Positions 36,245-47,297 of a stretch of DNA of 64,000 bases are shown here, piece by piece. The notes under the pieces are model-generated. The model saw only the letters and a program-made list of their open reading frames with translations. It had not been told where the DNA came from and searched no databases. Location of the stretch: positions 1,037,757-1,101,756 of the forward strand of contig JAAOMT010000512.1 in the NCBI GenBank assembly GCA_016748015.1. Direction: 5' to 3'. The stretch comes from Geosiphon pyriformis (Eukaryota > Glomeromycota > Glomeromycetes > Archaeosporales > Geosiphonaceae). Position 1 is the first letter of the stretch, and each line of letters begins with the position of its first letter. Both the position numbers and the translations under genes were made by a program.

Positions 36245-37461
36245 TTATTTTGTAAGAGTTCTGAACAAAGAGATCGGGGCCTGGAGACTTTTTCGTGCAC
36301 CGGCTGAAAACATGCTACTAGTAGGAGAAGTTGGTCGACTGTTACCAGTTATTGACTTGCTCGCCTTTTCCTTCACTACGAATACTGGACACTCGGCGTG
36401 GCGCACCACATATTCTGAGACACTACCGATCAGGTTGCTACAAGGTTTTCATATAAAGAATTTAATTAATTAAAAGCTCAAATATAAAGCAAGAAATCTA
36501 GGAATGTGACTTTATGAAATTCTTGGTCAAAGGAATAAAAGTTTACCGTTTCAACAACCCTAAGCCACGTGTACCCACAACGAATAAATCAGCATGTGAA
36601 TGTTCAGCAAGCTTCACCAGTTGTATTTTGGGATCGCCTTTCAGGATGTAGAAGTTCGAAGTGATCTAATTGGTTAAATTAGATAATGAATCAAATTAGA
36701 AAACATACCCAAATACGGATAAAAATCAATAATAAACTTAAATCAGAGATACTCACCCCCTTACTTGCCAATTCCTCTGACAATGGTTTCAAAATCTCAG
36801 CAGCTTCTTGGTGTTCAGTGAAGGATAGACGCCGATTTCTTTTTCTATTTTCTGTGTGTATGAGTATTGTTGATTATTAGACCTGGGAAGGTTAGATCAT
36901 CAACTAGTTATGATCCAATCACGTGCCCATTAAAAGATCGTAAACTATTGATTGGGACGCAGGGTACACGATGATGCCATTATCACATGAAGCAAATAAT
37001 TATCTCCTTGCATTTTGAAATGTTATTCCGTAGTATAATAGGCCGCCAATTTGCTCACCACCGTTTTTTTCTTTAGGGAGCGAACGAAAAAAAATAAATA
37101 ACTTAAGAATTTTGTACAAATGAAAATTACCAGCATTTTGAGCCCGGGAAGTGTGTGTCATCAAAAAAGCCGATTGTTCTTCGTCAACCACAGTAGCCAA
37201 AGATACGTGATCATGATTAGGAATCAAAATATTATCAAGAGCGTATTTAAAGACAAACTAGAGAAACAAGTCAAGAGAATTTAAAGACCAATAGAGTGAA
37301 AACTCGGTAAATCATTTCTCAAGAGCAAAAAATTCTCCTTGTTCAAAATTTTCACTTTTAGAAACACAACAAACCTTGCTATATTCAGAGTTATCATAGG
37401 CCATAAGAATCTTACGCCTGTGGTGAAGTTCAAGTGGTCTCTCTGGAATAGTGACAACCAT
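36245..37461 (-). CDS. universal stress protein (UspA-domain), ATP-binding type
   Basis: Small cytoplasmic Usp-fold protein; fungal members are linked to stress responses. Five exons on the minus strand: 37461-37375, 37257-37131, 36851-36757, 36665-36547 and 36437-36245, giving 206 aa with all junctions in frame. The fold is recognisable: the first strand KILMAYDNSEYSK, then VFKYALDNIL, VSLATVVDEEQ, the helix EAAEILKPLSEELASKG, YILKGDPKIQLVKLAE, and HADLFVVGTRGLG. The ATP motif G-x2-G-x9-G-S is complete, crosses the last intron (GTRG, nine residues, GS), and is followed by SVSEYVVRHAECPVFVVK. A Ser/Thr-rich tail of about 40 residues follows the domain. It is convergent with the Msb1-like gene. 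Confidence 0.92.
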
Positions 37462-39854
37462 TTTTTTGTTGAAACTTTCTCGCTTACTTTGTTCTGTATT
37501 AATTTATTTCGGTGATATATCACAATCAACCAATAAAGCGTCAGTCAAATCAATATATGTATTTTTAAGAGAAAAAAATAGAGCTGCTGTTAGGGCGATA
37601 TTCACTTCTTTTATAGCTGAGGCTTTCATAAAATATATATATTTGTAATCTAATAATTTCTAAAGGTGGCGTGGAATATGTTGTTAGGCCCAATAAACAC
37701 CACTGCATTAAACAATACCACAAACGACTTGTTTAACGATAACCAAACGTCACACACGCAAAATTTAGTGAAAAATCTTGGGAGATTGTAAATTTGTGGG
37801 AATACAAATAATTTAACCACATATATTATAGCGGGAAGTCAAAGTTTTAGTTCATCGACTCTTGGTCTCGATAAAGGAATTTGGGATTGATTTCTAATTT
37901 AAACGGTTCTTTGATTTCGTCCTAATAATCTACAATTTAATTGCTTGGAATTGGAGATTTAGAAGGAAGTTTTTCAATTTTTATTTCAAATTAATCAACT
38001 AATCCGGAGAAAACCAAAAGATATTTTTTTTTACCAATTTCATGCGGGAAACAGCGGGCTCAAAATCACACAATCTTATGACTTTCCTAAGATCACATTG
38101 TAAATGAGGAGATTTTTACTTATAGCGTACCTACTTGCATATCAATTAAAAATAACTTTTAACTCTTGCTGGTCATCATGCGCCTAAAAACACCGAGACC
38201 ACCTCGGTCCCAGGTTTTAATTTTTTAAACCCGAACTTATGATACGATGCCATCGTCGTGCGAATTCGTCAAACATTCAGGGAATGATGTGCAGCAGCCC
38301 AACATAAATTGTGAATAATTATCAGTTCTTTCGGAGGATGTTTTCAAGTTTAATTTTGAGTGATTAGAGAAAAAAAATACTACCCGAAAAGATTGATGAT
38401 CATCTTTATAACACATAAAATTAAAAGCAAATGTATTAGCTACATTTACCCGGATTTCAAAGTGAAACAGACAAGCAAAAAAAGCGCAATTTATGTTTCT
38501 ATATTAGAAAATTCGATTTTTGACTTAATTTTCTAGAAATTCAGTTTTCGGGAAACAACTTATAATGCTCACGCGACTTCCTTTATTGGAAATTTGTTTT
38601 CGAGTTTCTTGTTCAATAAGAGGGCAACGTACATCACATAGTTTTTGAAAAAGATTTAATTTTTATTTAGCAATTTCACTGTGTTTTCTATGACGATAGG
38701 TAATATATTATGGTAAGTTTCAGCAATTAAGGTTCAATGATGTCAAGTATTAGCGTCATGATATTTAGCATCACAGGGCTTCAAGTGTAATTGATTTACT
38801 AACTTTTTTTTGAAATTTATATTTTAATTTAACTATTTAATGTTAGTGATTGGAAACATTAACCATGAGAAAATCATCAGCAAACTTGAAAAGCCTCGTT
38901 CACCATAAAAAGCATTTACGTTCATAAGCTAGCTCTCAAAGTGATAATTTAGAATTTTTAATAAGAATATGTCGCACGTATTGCAGATGAAAATGAAATT
39001 TTATGCTCAAAACTTTGACTGTCCAAATATATAAATATCTGAATATTGAAGAATATTTTTCATTTATTTGAACAAAATTTTTACTAATTTAAATGGAATC
39101 TCAGTAGTCATAAGAGCATTTAAACCAATGGAATCTTTTTCCTTTTTGTAATTACGAGATATTCTCTTCTTTTACCTCCATTTTCAGTAATTAAATTCAA
39201 TTAACTCGAAAAACTTGGATTACAAGTATAAAACACAAAACTTTTTAAAAATCTTTTATTAAATTTGTAAATAATATTCCGATACGTCCCCTTTACCTCA
39301 TAAATTGTGGTTCAACTTTCGAGAAAATATTAAAATTCACCTTTTATTATCAAATTTCATAATTTATCGTGTGGCAAGACATGCGTACACATTAAAGGAG
39401 TCAGTAAAGAGTAACATTGAAATTTAGAAATGGTAATTTTCGATTATAATTTTCTGCCAATAAAAAGAATGAACATAGATCATATTTTCATGGATATTCA
39501 ACCACAACATTTAAGGTTTAATTTGCTTTGACAAATATTGGGGTTTCCCACGCGAAAATCACGTCTAAATAAACTTTCAAAATGGGACTTATGGAATAAG
39601 TAGCTAGATTCATGGTTTTACTTAATGAAAAGCTAGGGTAAGATGGTAATTCTGTTAAGATGGTCATATGGTAGAAGATATTAAGTCGTAAAACTTTTTA
39701 CATTCAAACTTTATTATTTGAATAAACAGAGCTTGGCTAATTGAAGTTAGAAATAATAATCTTTGGCTTTTTATGGATTAATAAATAAATTTAAACTATT
39801 TATAATTTGAGCTTGGTTTTGATAATACTATTACATTATTTTACTAATTTTGTT

Positions 39855-39943
<89 letters not shown>

Positions 39944-42081
39944 GGGATTTCCGTTTCCGCCCAGCTCCAAAGATTCACGCCTGCATGTGCGAGATCTTGA
40001 AAGTCATTCGCTCGAAGTTATTAGTACTGTACTGTATCGAGATTGTCCCATAAGAGTGCTTAAATCAACACAAATGCCAATCCTCACGGATAAACAAAGA
40101 TATTCTTCATTGCATTTGAAATGAGCGTCACTTTAATATTCCTAGAAATTAGTAGGATATATTGATTTCTGGGGAGTCAATGATATAAAATATATAATCT
40201 CGGAATTACAATAGGCCGGACACCTTGTAACCCAGCTGCTTAAAATATGTGGCTTCATCTTGAGCGCCAGCATAAAACATTACAGAACACAATGCCAGGA
40301 TTTTGTCGAGCAGGAAATGGTTCCTGTTGATGGTTAATCAAATAAGGCTATGATATTAAGCTAATTTTTTCTTGGCAAAGCCACTAATTAGCCCATAAGA
40401 CTATAAGATTCAAAAGAGTCCAATCCCACTGTGATTCGTTGAGGAAAATAATTTTTGGAGGCTTAATAAGTTGTGTAGCAATTGACACTAGGCGTTTTTG
40501 ACCATGGAAACACCGTGTAAAAATTGGTTTCAATCTTGGAAGCCCCAATACTTTGCAAGCCGAGTTGTGAATGAAAAAACTTATCTGTTCTCCACAATAT
40601 TGTAGTTTATGTCTCTTGAAACCCAGAATTTCCCAAAAAATTTCTTAAAAGGCCTTGAATTCCCTAAAAAAACAAAAAAAAAGAGTTGAAAATTTTATTG
40701 TCTTCTATCTGCGGCGAATTTTAAAAAAACTTAAAAGGAACTACATACTTTGCCTGGTTTTACAATGCTGCTTAATTATCAATGATAAATTTCTTTTGTT
40801 CCTATCCGCTAATTATCGAGAATCCTTTTCATCTATTTACAGTTTTCACAAGAAAAAATCTTCGAGTTTTATATTATTGATGAATATTATAACCTTTTAA
40901 ATCATCACAAAGTAAGAAAGAGTTTTTCTATAGTCATCGTTATGTACACGCACCCCAGCTCTAGAATAAATTAAAGAACCCCTATCATATTACTATATTC
41001 AGGGTTCAATTTTGAAACTGTCTTTAAGATGCTGCAACCGTAGTTATACATATGTCTCCTGAAATCCCCAACAATAATGTGCGCTACATTAAAATTAATT
41101 TTTAAGATTTAAACCTCTCATGTGACACTTTTGGCAACGAAGGAGAGACTACAAGAAAATTCTGTATTGAAGATTGGGAACTTGTATAACTAAAAGAAAA
41201 ATGAATCCAGATACTTAACTTTCATTTACTTTGGATTGTTCGGACGACTTAAACAACTCGTGTATGATGTCTTTTTACTCAGTCAAAAAATTGACAAACT
41301 GTAATAAGGGATACTTTGTTGAAATTGGCAATTACCCTGACTTTAGATTTTTCACAATTCTTAAAAGTTTTCCTTTTTCAGGGTCAGGAGAGATCCAATG
41401 TATAAAAGAACTGTTTATTTAATCACAAGACCAATTGCCCTCCTCGATTGCAATGACTGTTTAAAAAAAGCATCAATTGCTGGTAACGTATTACTATACT
41501 AGATACAATATAAAATAATAAAATAATAAAATTAATAAAGGATTTAATAACCAAAACGGGATATTCCTCAATAGCTCTATAATCTAAAAAAAACATTTCG
41601 TCTTCAAAAGCTTAATATTTTCACTTCTCTTGATTTTTTCTTTCAAGACAATTTTATGCTTTATTTTTAAAATTCCTCGACATGATAAAAGGAAGGCTAA
41701 AAATTCTGCATTTGAACTTAGTAAGCATTTGGCTAAAACCAAATTTGTACTTATTCATTTGACAATAGATTCGATAAGTTGGGAAACGATACAAACGAGA
41801 CCTCTCGTGTTTCACCATTAAAGAGAGCGAAATCTTTTATGTCCTAGTATACCAGAATTAGGAAGTTGAAGCTCATAATTTCTAGGGTTGAATAAAAGCC
41901 TTTGCAAAAGCTTTTTATTTTAAATAAAAACCAAAAAGACAAAATTTTTGCTTCATATAAATTCCGGTCAAAAATTCAAGTTTTTTTAATTATGAACTTT
42001 AAATTGGTACAAAATAATAGATAAAAATTCGACTGATCCAAAATTCATTCACCAAAAATTTGAAAACTACAATATTTTGTC
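37462..42081. other. AT-rich intergenic region
   Basis: Long region with no supported gene. Frames such as 40655-40900, 41231-41422 and 41630-41821 are short and unassigned. It contains a long ATT microsatellite (annotated separately) and, just after it (39950-40130), a short CpG-containing stretch richer in G+C than its surroundings, possibly a fragment of a repeated sequence. Confidence 0.45.
39857..39943. repeat. (ATT)29 microsatellite
   Basis: Perfect, uninterrupted run of about 29 ATT units. The poly-Leu and poly-Tyr frames across it are artefacts of the repeat. Its purity suggests recent expansion and likely length variation between nuclei or isolates. Confidence 0.97.
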
Positions 42082-44580
42082 TTACGAATAACCTAGTTCT
42101 TTCAATTCATTCAATTTATCCCAAGCTCTAGGATGCCCTTGAGCGTGGGCTCTTCGAAAGTGGTCCACCGCCTTTACGTAATCTTTATCTTTTGAATAGC
42201 GCGAACCATAGTTATATAGCAAGGCTGGATGGTCTTGATGGTATGCCATTTTTATATATTTTCTAGAAATTTCTTTATCAATACCTGCTAAACCACCCTT
42301 GTCAAATGCAAAACCATATTTATACTGCGCATCTCGATCCCCCCTATCAGCAGCATTTTTCCATAAGTATAAGCCTTGTTGGATATCCATTGCCACGGGC
42401 TCCAACCCGTTAACATAATACAGACCAGCATAATATTGCGCTTTTAGAACCCCGGTGTTAGAAAGTATTTCAAAAATTGACCAAGCTTCGGGATATTTTT
42501 TATTATTGTACAAAGAAATTGCATCATCAAGATTTGGTGGTGTAAAATCGCTCATAGCATTCTCATCATCCTCATTTTCACTGGAGTAATGTTCAAAATC
42601 ATCGTCCCTTGGATAAATGTAGGGATTCATCCATTGGACAGCAGGCACTTGAAGTAAAGGAGTAGTAGGGCGCGAATATTGATTGTAGCTAAAGCTGATA
42701 TCACCTCCTTCACAGCTATTGTTCATATCAGACAGTTTTAAACAGAAATCCGACATTTTAGGCCGGTTTCTTGGTTCTGCATCCCAACCTTCCACCATTA
42801 TCATCCTATACTCTTCTGGGATACCTGAAATGTCAATAATTGGACGTTCCCCATTTATTACCTTTTTTGACACGTCAAGATTTTCGACATTACCGTAGGG
42901 CAACTGTTGTGTGGCTATTTCCCAGAGAACAATTGCAAAACTAAATTCGAAAAATTTTAATTTAAGATTTTCGAAATAATGTGCGAAAATTTTAAACTTG
43001 TGCTGCTAAAGCGGGAAACATAGATACCTATAAACATCGCATTCTTTTGTAAACCTCTGATCAGGATTCATTTTTTCAGGTGCGGTCCATCTAATAAAAT
43101 TATCGGATTAAAAGGTATTCAAACCCAATTTAATAAATATATTTGAACAGCAAAGAAAATTTTATTGATTCTAAAATCAAGTTCTAAAACTCAAGAATCT
43201 TTTAAATGGGAAGAAGTAAATGTACCTCATTACAGAAAGGATATCTGATATAGGTTTCATTATGGAGTTAGGATCATCTTCTTTGCGAGACCAGTCAAAA
43301 TTAGTGAGTTTGGCATTCCGATCACCATCTAAGAATATATTGTGACTTAAAATCGAAAGCCACGGATATATTAGTACCTTGTGCTAAATTCATGAAATGC
43401 GTAGATAGACTTTCGAATACCTTCTCACGTCATGATGAAGGACATCAGCTTGATGACAAAAGGCTAATCCTTGGGCAATTTGTAAAGCAATTTTCAGCTT
43501 ATCTGTCCAGTTTAATGTATGAGTTTCGAAGTAAGTTTTCATATCGCCATTTTTCGCCCAGTCAGTGATAGAAAATCTTTCACCATTTCGTTCCACAATA
43601 CCATAACTGCAAAGTGTATCAAAACATTTAAAAAATCTTTAAATCTTTAAAATTGAAAAAAAAACTAACTTACAATTTCAATATTGATGAACATTTTTCC
43701 AACAACCGCAAAATTGCAACTTCTTTCCAAAAATTTTTATCCTTCACTCCGCCATAATCTACCTTCCCAATTGATTTTTCCGCAACTGGATAACGTTGAA
43801 CTGAATAAATTCTTTTCAAGACATGAGCTTTTGTACCACGTCTAACAGCTAGCTTGGACCTATCATCATAGATATCTTCACTTGAGATCCTTATTTGCTT
43901 GAGCAACTCTTTGCCGATAGGAGCATTATCCTTAATGGCTATCACCTCAGCTTCAACCTGACTATCATGTGGAATGCTCTTTTGTTCACGTATAATTTGT
44001 ACATGATGCAGAGTTAGTTGGCCTACGGCAAATTGTAAGTTTCCTGACAATTCGACTACTTGGTTTGCCACCTAAGTAAATGAAGGATTAAAACTAATCA
44101 AAAAATATGAACAGTTGAATAATATCTCACTGAAAGAGAAGAGTTATACTCACTTCATCAGCATAAAGGATTCTGGTAATTACACCTGCTCGGTGTGGTT
44201 TTTGTTGTTTTAAAAGAAACTTTTTGATATTTTCCAAACATTCTATATAATATTTCAAAGTTTGAGACATCTCATTCTCTGATTCCGGAATTTGATCATT
44301 GAGTTGTTCATTCGCGCATTCAACCATGTTCGCCAAATTTCTACATGTTGCTTTATTACGTTCAGCTGTTCCCGCAGCGTCCACGATGCTTCGTACAATT
44401 TCTACAATTTGTTCAGCACCTAAGGTATTTTTCAATTTGGTGAAACGATATTCTAAGTGGTAAAAATGAATTATTTTTTGTTGGGAATTTCTTTGAATCA
44501 CCTGGAATATTTGAAAATCTGGCCACTTTAGAAGCAATACTGAGGCCGCCAGAAGCATAACCTAGCCAATCTTGACTCAT
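42082..44580 (-). CDS. MLKL-like N-terminal domain / (pseudo)kinase / Sel1-repeat protein
   Basis: Signalling protein of a type expanded in mycorrhizal fungi. Seven exons on the minus strand (44580-44502, 44419-44154, 44071-43674, 43606-43421, 43345-43226, 43090-43028, 42940-42082) give 656 aa in frame. Residues 1 to about 140 are helical and Cys/Leu-rich (CRNLANMVECANEQL...), like the four-helix MLKL/HeLo-like bundle. About 190-470 is a kinase-like domain: VAEK (Lys214), helix-C Glu232, ILKFYGIV, ALQIAQGLAFCHQ, catalytic loop HHDVRSHN (Asp307), WTAPEKMNP, CDVYSFAIVLWEIATQQLPY, and GWDAEPRNRP. The DFG site reads NFD (325-327), so Mg2+ binding is doubtful and it may be a pseudokinase, as MLKL is. 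An acidic linker follows. The C-terminal 130 residues hold Sel1-like repeats (AQYYAGLYYVNG, AQYKYGFAFDKGG, ALLYNYGSRY). Role in regulated cell death or self-recognition is inference. Confidence 0.85.
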
Positions 44581-45191
44581 CTTTAGAAGTGGAGTAAATT
44601 TAACAAGAGCAATTTGGAAGATATAAAAGATTAGAAAAGGTGGTCCTCTGACGAACTCTTTTTATATTAAAATGGCTTGAACCTGTAGACTTAAAAAAAA
44701 GCGGAAATATAGATATCTTGAATTTAATAGAAGGAACTAAAAAATAGGACCAATAGTAGTTGAAGTAAACTGAAGAAAACAGGATATTTAAACAATGAAA
44801 ATTGGCTACTGATTTTCAATATCACAAATACTGACACCAAGTTCGTTCACTGTAGCATTCATTGTCGTATTTCCTAAAGAAACCTTATATTCTAATGCAA
44901 ACAGTGTTACATGCATTTCAACGCAGGTCGCTTACCACAAACAGCGATACAAATGAAAAAAAAATTTCAATTGATTGTGCCACAAATATTTATTTAAAGA
45001 AATTTAAATGTAATGCATTTTTATAAAAATTCAAAGTCAAAATCAAAATCATAGATTGGGCATAAAGAATAAAAAAACAAATCAATTCTATATACATTAT
45101 ATATACATCTATTAACATTTTAATTCAATATTTTAATGTTTTTCAATATGTTTAAGTTTAATATTAATTATTTAACTATTTTTTGTATATA
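44581..45191. other. intergenic region upstream of the kinase-like gene
   Basis: 5' flank of the minus-strand kinase-like gene, ending at the left end of the Tc1 element. No other feature is visible. Confidence 0.5.
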
Positions 45192-45289
45192 CAGGGGGGT
45201 ATAAAAAGTATTGGACACTTTTATAATATGTTATATAAAAGAACTAACTTATGAATCGTTAATTTTTTATTATTATATTAAAATACATG

Positions 45290-46151
45290 TTAGTATTTTG
45301 TTTGACCCCCATTTGCTTCAAGAATAGCTTGAACTCGACGTGGAATAGACTTGATCAAATTACGATAGTAATTTACAGGTATCGCATCCCATTCTTCCTT
45401 AACCCACTGTTCCAATTGTACAATATTTGAGGGTTGTGAATTACGTTGACAAATTTTAACTTCAATATATGACCAAAGATTTTCTATTGGAGTAATATTA
45501 GGACTTTGTGCTGGCCAAGGAAGTAATTCAACATTTGAAGAGGTAAGAAAAGAACGCGCGACTTTTAATGTGTGGATTGGTGCATTGTCTTCCTGAAAAA
45601 AAAACTTTTTTTTAGTTTTTTTTGCATGAAGTTTTACCGTAGGAATTGCATAATTAGCCAAGGTTTCGCGGTGTATAACTCCAGTAATATGACCAACCAA
45701 AGGAACTAAAGGACCCAAACCAACCCATGAAAAACATCCCCAAAACATGCGACCAAAGCTTTTTCTAACTGTGGCCGCAATACAATCCTTATGAAAGTCT
45801 TCGGAAGGTTTACGCCATACACGTCCAAATCCTGTAGTCCTAAATTGTGTATATGTAGATTCATCTGACCAAACAACTCGTTTAAAATCTTTTACTGTCC
45901 AATTTTCATAAGTACGAGCCCATTGTAAACGTTTTTCTTTATTTGATTTGAAAATTAATGGCTNNNNNNNNNNNNNNNNNNNNNNNNNNNNNNNNNNNNN
46001 NNNNNNNNNNNNNNNNNNNNNNNNNNNNNNNNNNNNNNNNNNNNNNNNNNNNNNNNNNNNNNNNNNNNNTCTCACTGTTTGTATGTCCTAACTTTATTGC
46101 TGAAATAATCCCTCCTTTTTGGTATTCAGAAAGTTCTTTTCCAAGACACAT
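45290..46151 (-). CDS. Tc1-family transposase (DD34E), interrupted by an assembly gap
   Basis: Cut-and-paste transposase. ATG at 46151 starts MCLGKELSEYQKGGIISAIK, the first helix of the N-terminal DNA-binding domain. The sequence is lost in the N run and resumes with the catalytic domain. The triad is visible: Asp in VVWSDESTYTQF, Asp in FFQEDNAPIHT, and Glu in SPNITPIENLWSYIE, with 34 residues between the last two. The C-terminus is ILEANGGQTKY then TAA. The frame before the gap does not match the frame after it at the given N count, so the gap length is arbitrary. Outside the gap I see no stop or frameshift, so the gene may be intact. Confidence 0.9.
45964..46069. other. assembly gap (N run)
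   Basis: About 106 undetermined bases inside the transposase gene. Frames spanning it with long X runs are artefacts. Confidence 0.99.
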
Positions 46152-46370
46152 TTGATGCGGTAAATTTTTTCACGACAAGAATGTTTGATATTTTATATAT
46201 ACGCGTATGATCCACTGTTGTGTTTTACAAGGACGCGATTTATGTTGATTTGTAGATTATAACTATAAGTAATTATAAAAAAAATTATGGCTTAAATTGG
46301 TAATGGTATTACTATATATAGCCTTTTTTATATATTATATTAAGTGTCCAATACTTTTTATACCCCCCTG

Positions 46371-46955
46371 TAGCTTAAAAAATAAATAAAAATAATATCG
46401 TTTTATTTTATAACTGGTTTCAAAAATTAAATGAGTTGAAAAATAATTACACTAAAATTCAATGTTAAAATATAAAATATAAAATTAATAATAAACATAA
46501 ACATAAAAAACTAGTTTCAAAAATTGGATTTAAAAAATATAAAATAATCAATGATTTATACTTTAAAGATAATAAATTTTAAATTAATTAAATAAACAAC
46601 TTTTTTATTTATTAAAAATATAAAAATTCAATTCAAATGCAAAAAAAACTATTGTTTATTTTATTATGTTTTTTATATATATATTTGCGAAGTTAAATTA
46701 TTACTTTGGTTTAATGTTTTAATAATTAAAAAAATTTTTTTTTTTGTATATAAAGCAAAATTCGTTGCTGTATTTTAACATTAAGCAATAAAAATAATTG
46801 TATTTCATTAAATATTTATTGTTTTTATTTAAATAAATTTTTCTATAAATTTCGATTATAACAATGATTGTTTTATATAATAAAAATTTTAATATTTTAT
46901 TTAATTCAAGAAATCTAACTTATTAAGAAGAATATTACAAATTTTATAACTAATA
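46371..46955. other. AT-rich spacer between two DNA transposons
   Basis: Poly-A/T-rich sequence with scattered CpGs. No feature is recognised. Confidence 0.5.
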
Positions 46956-47297
46956 CAGTAGTATCTCTATAAGTGCACACCCTTGGGACCAAATATATTC
47001 ATGTCACTTAAAGAATATTGTTTCAATGCGGAATGCAAACTGTGCACTTTTACACGTGACTAACCACCAAGCCAATCTAACGCTATATTATCATTACCTA
47101 ACAATATCTGATTGTTCATTATTATACAATCGTCATGTGCATGCATTTATAGAGATTATCCTAATACACTTGCAACTCAGAATCATTTCGCACCGCAGAA
47201 TATAGAGGGTATGCACTTAGCTCTAAATCCCGAACTTGGGACCAGACTATAAAGAAAGTATGCACTTATAGAAAGTGCCCTTATGAAGATATCATTG
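46956..47297. mobile_element. pogo/Tigger-like MITE (non-autonomous)
   Basis: A 342-bp unit without coding capacity, flanked by TA dinucleotides (46954-46955 and 47298-47299). The left end CAGTAGTATCTCTATAAGTG pairs with the right end, whose complement begins CAATGATATCTTCATAAGGG; I count about 17 matches in the first 23 bases. Subterminal TTGGGACC motifs recur near both ends (about 46982 and 47238), and the TGCACTTATAG type of motif is also repeated. The CAGT start with a CTCTATAAGTGCA-like core is typical of pogo/Tigger terminal repeats. The mismatches suggest an older insertion than the Tc1 element next to it. Confidence 0.6.

Larger units (their letters stand above)
45192..46370 (-). mobile_element. 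Tc1-type DNA transposon with perfect terminal inverted repeats
   Basis: A 1179-bp element (as assembled) flanked by TA on both sides (45190-45191 and 46371-46372). The terminal inverted repeats are 29 bp, identical at both ends, and begin CAGGGGGGTATAAAAAGT (45192-45220 and 46342-46370). It carries one transposase gene in minus orientation. Perfect ends imply recent insertion. A run of about 106 N (45964-46069) lies inside, probably where the assembler could not resolve near-identical copies. Confidence 0.93.

Noticed and set aside
38185-38205. Small inverted repeat (ACCGAG...CTCGGT) in intergenic DNA
   Set aside because: A six-base stem without context is too weak to call a structured RNA or terminator.
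39807-40124. 105-codon frame with a long poly-Leu run (and an overlapping poly-Tyr frame)
   Set aside because: Both are translations of the (ATT)29 microsatellite; there is no protein family signal outside it.
45958-46155. Frames across the N run
   Set aside because: Composed mainly of X residues; artefacts of the assembly gap.
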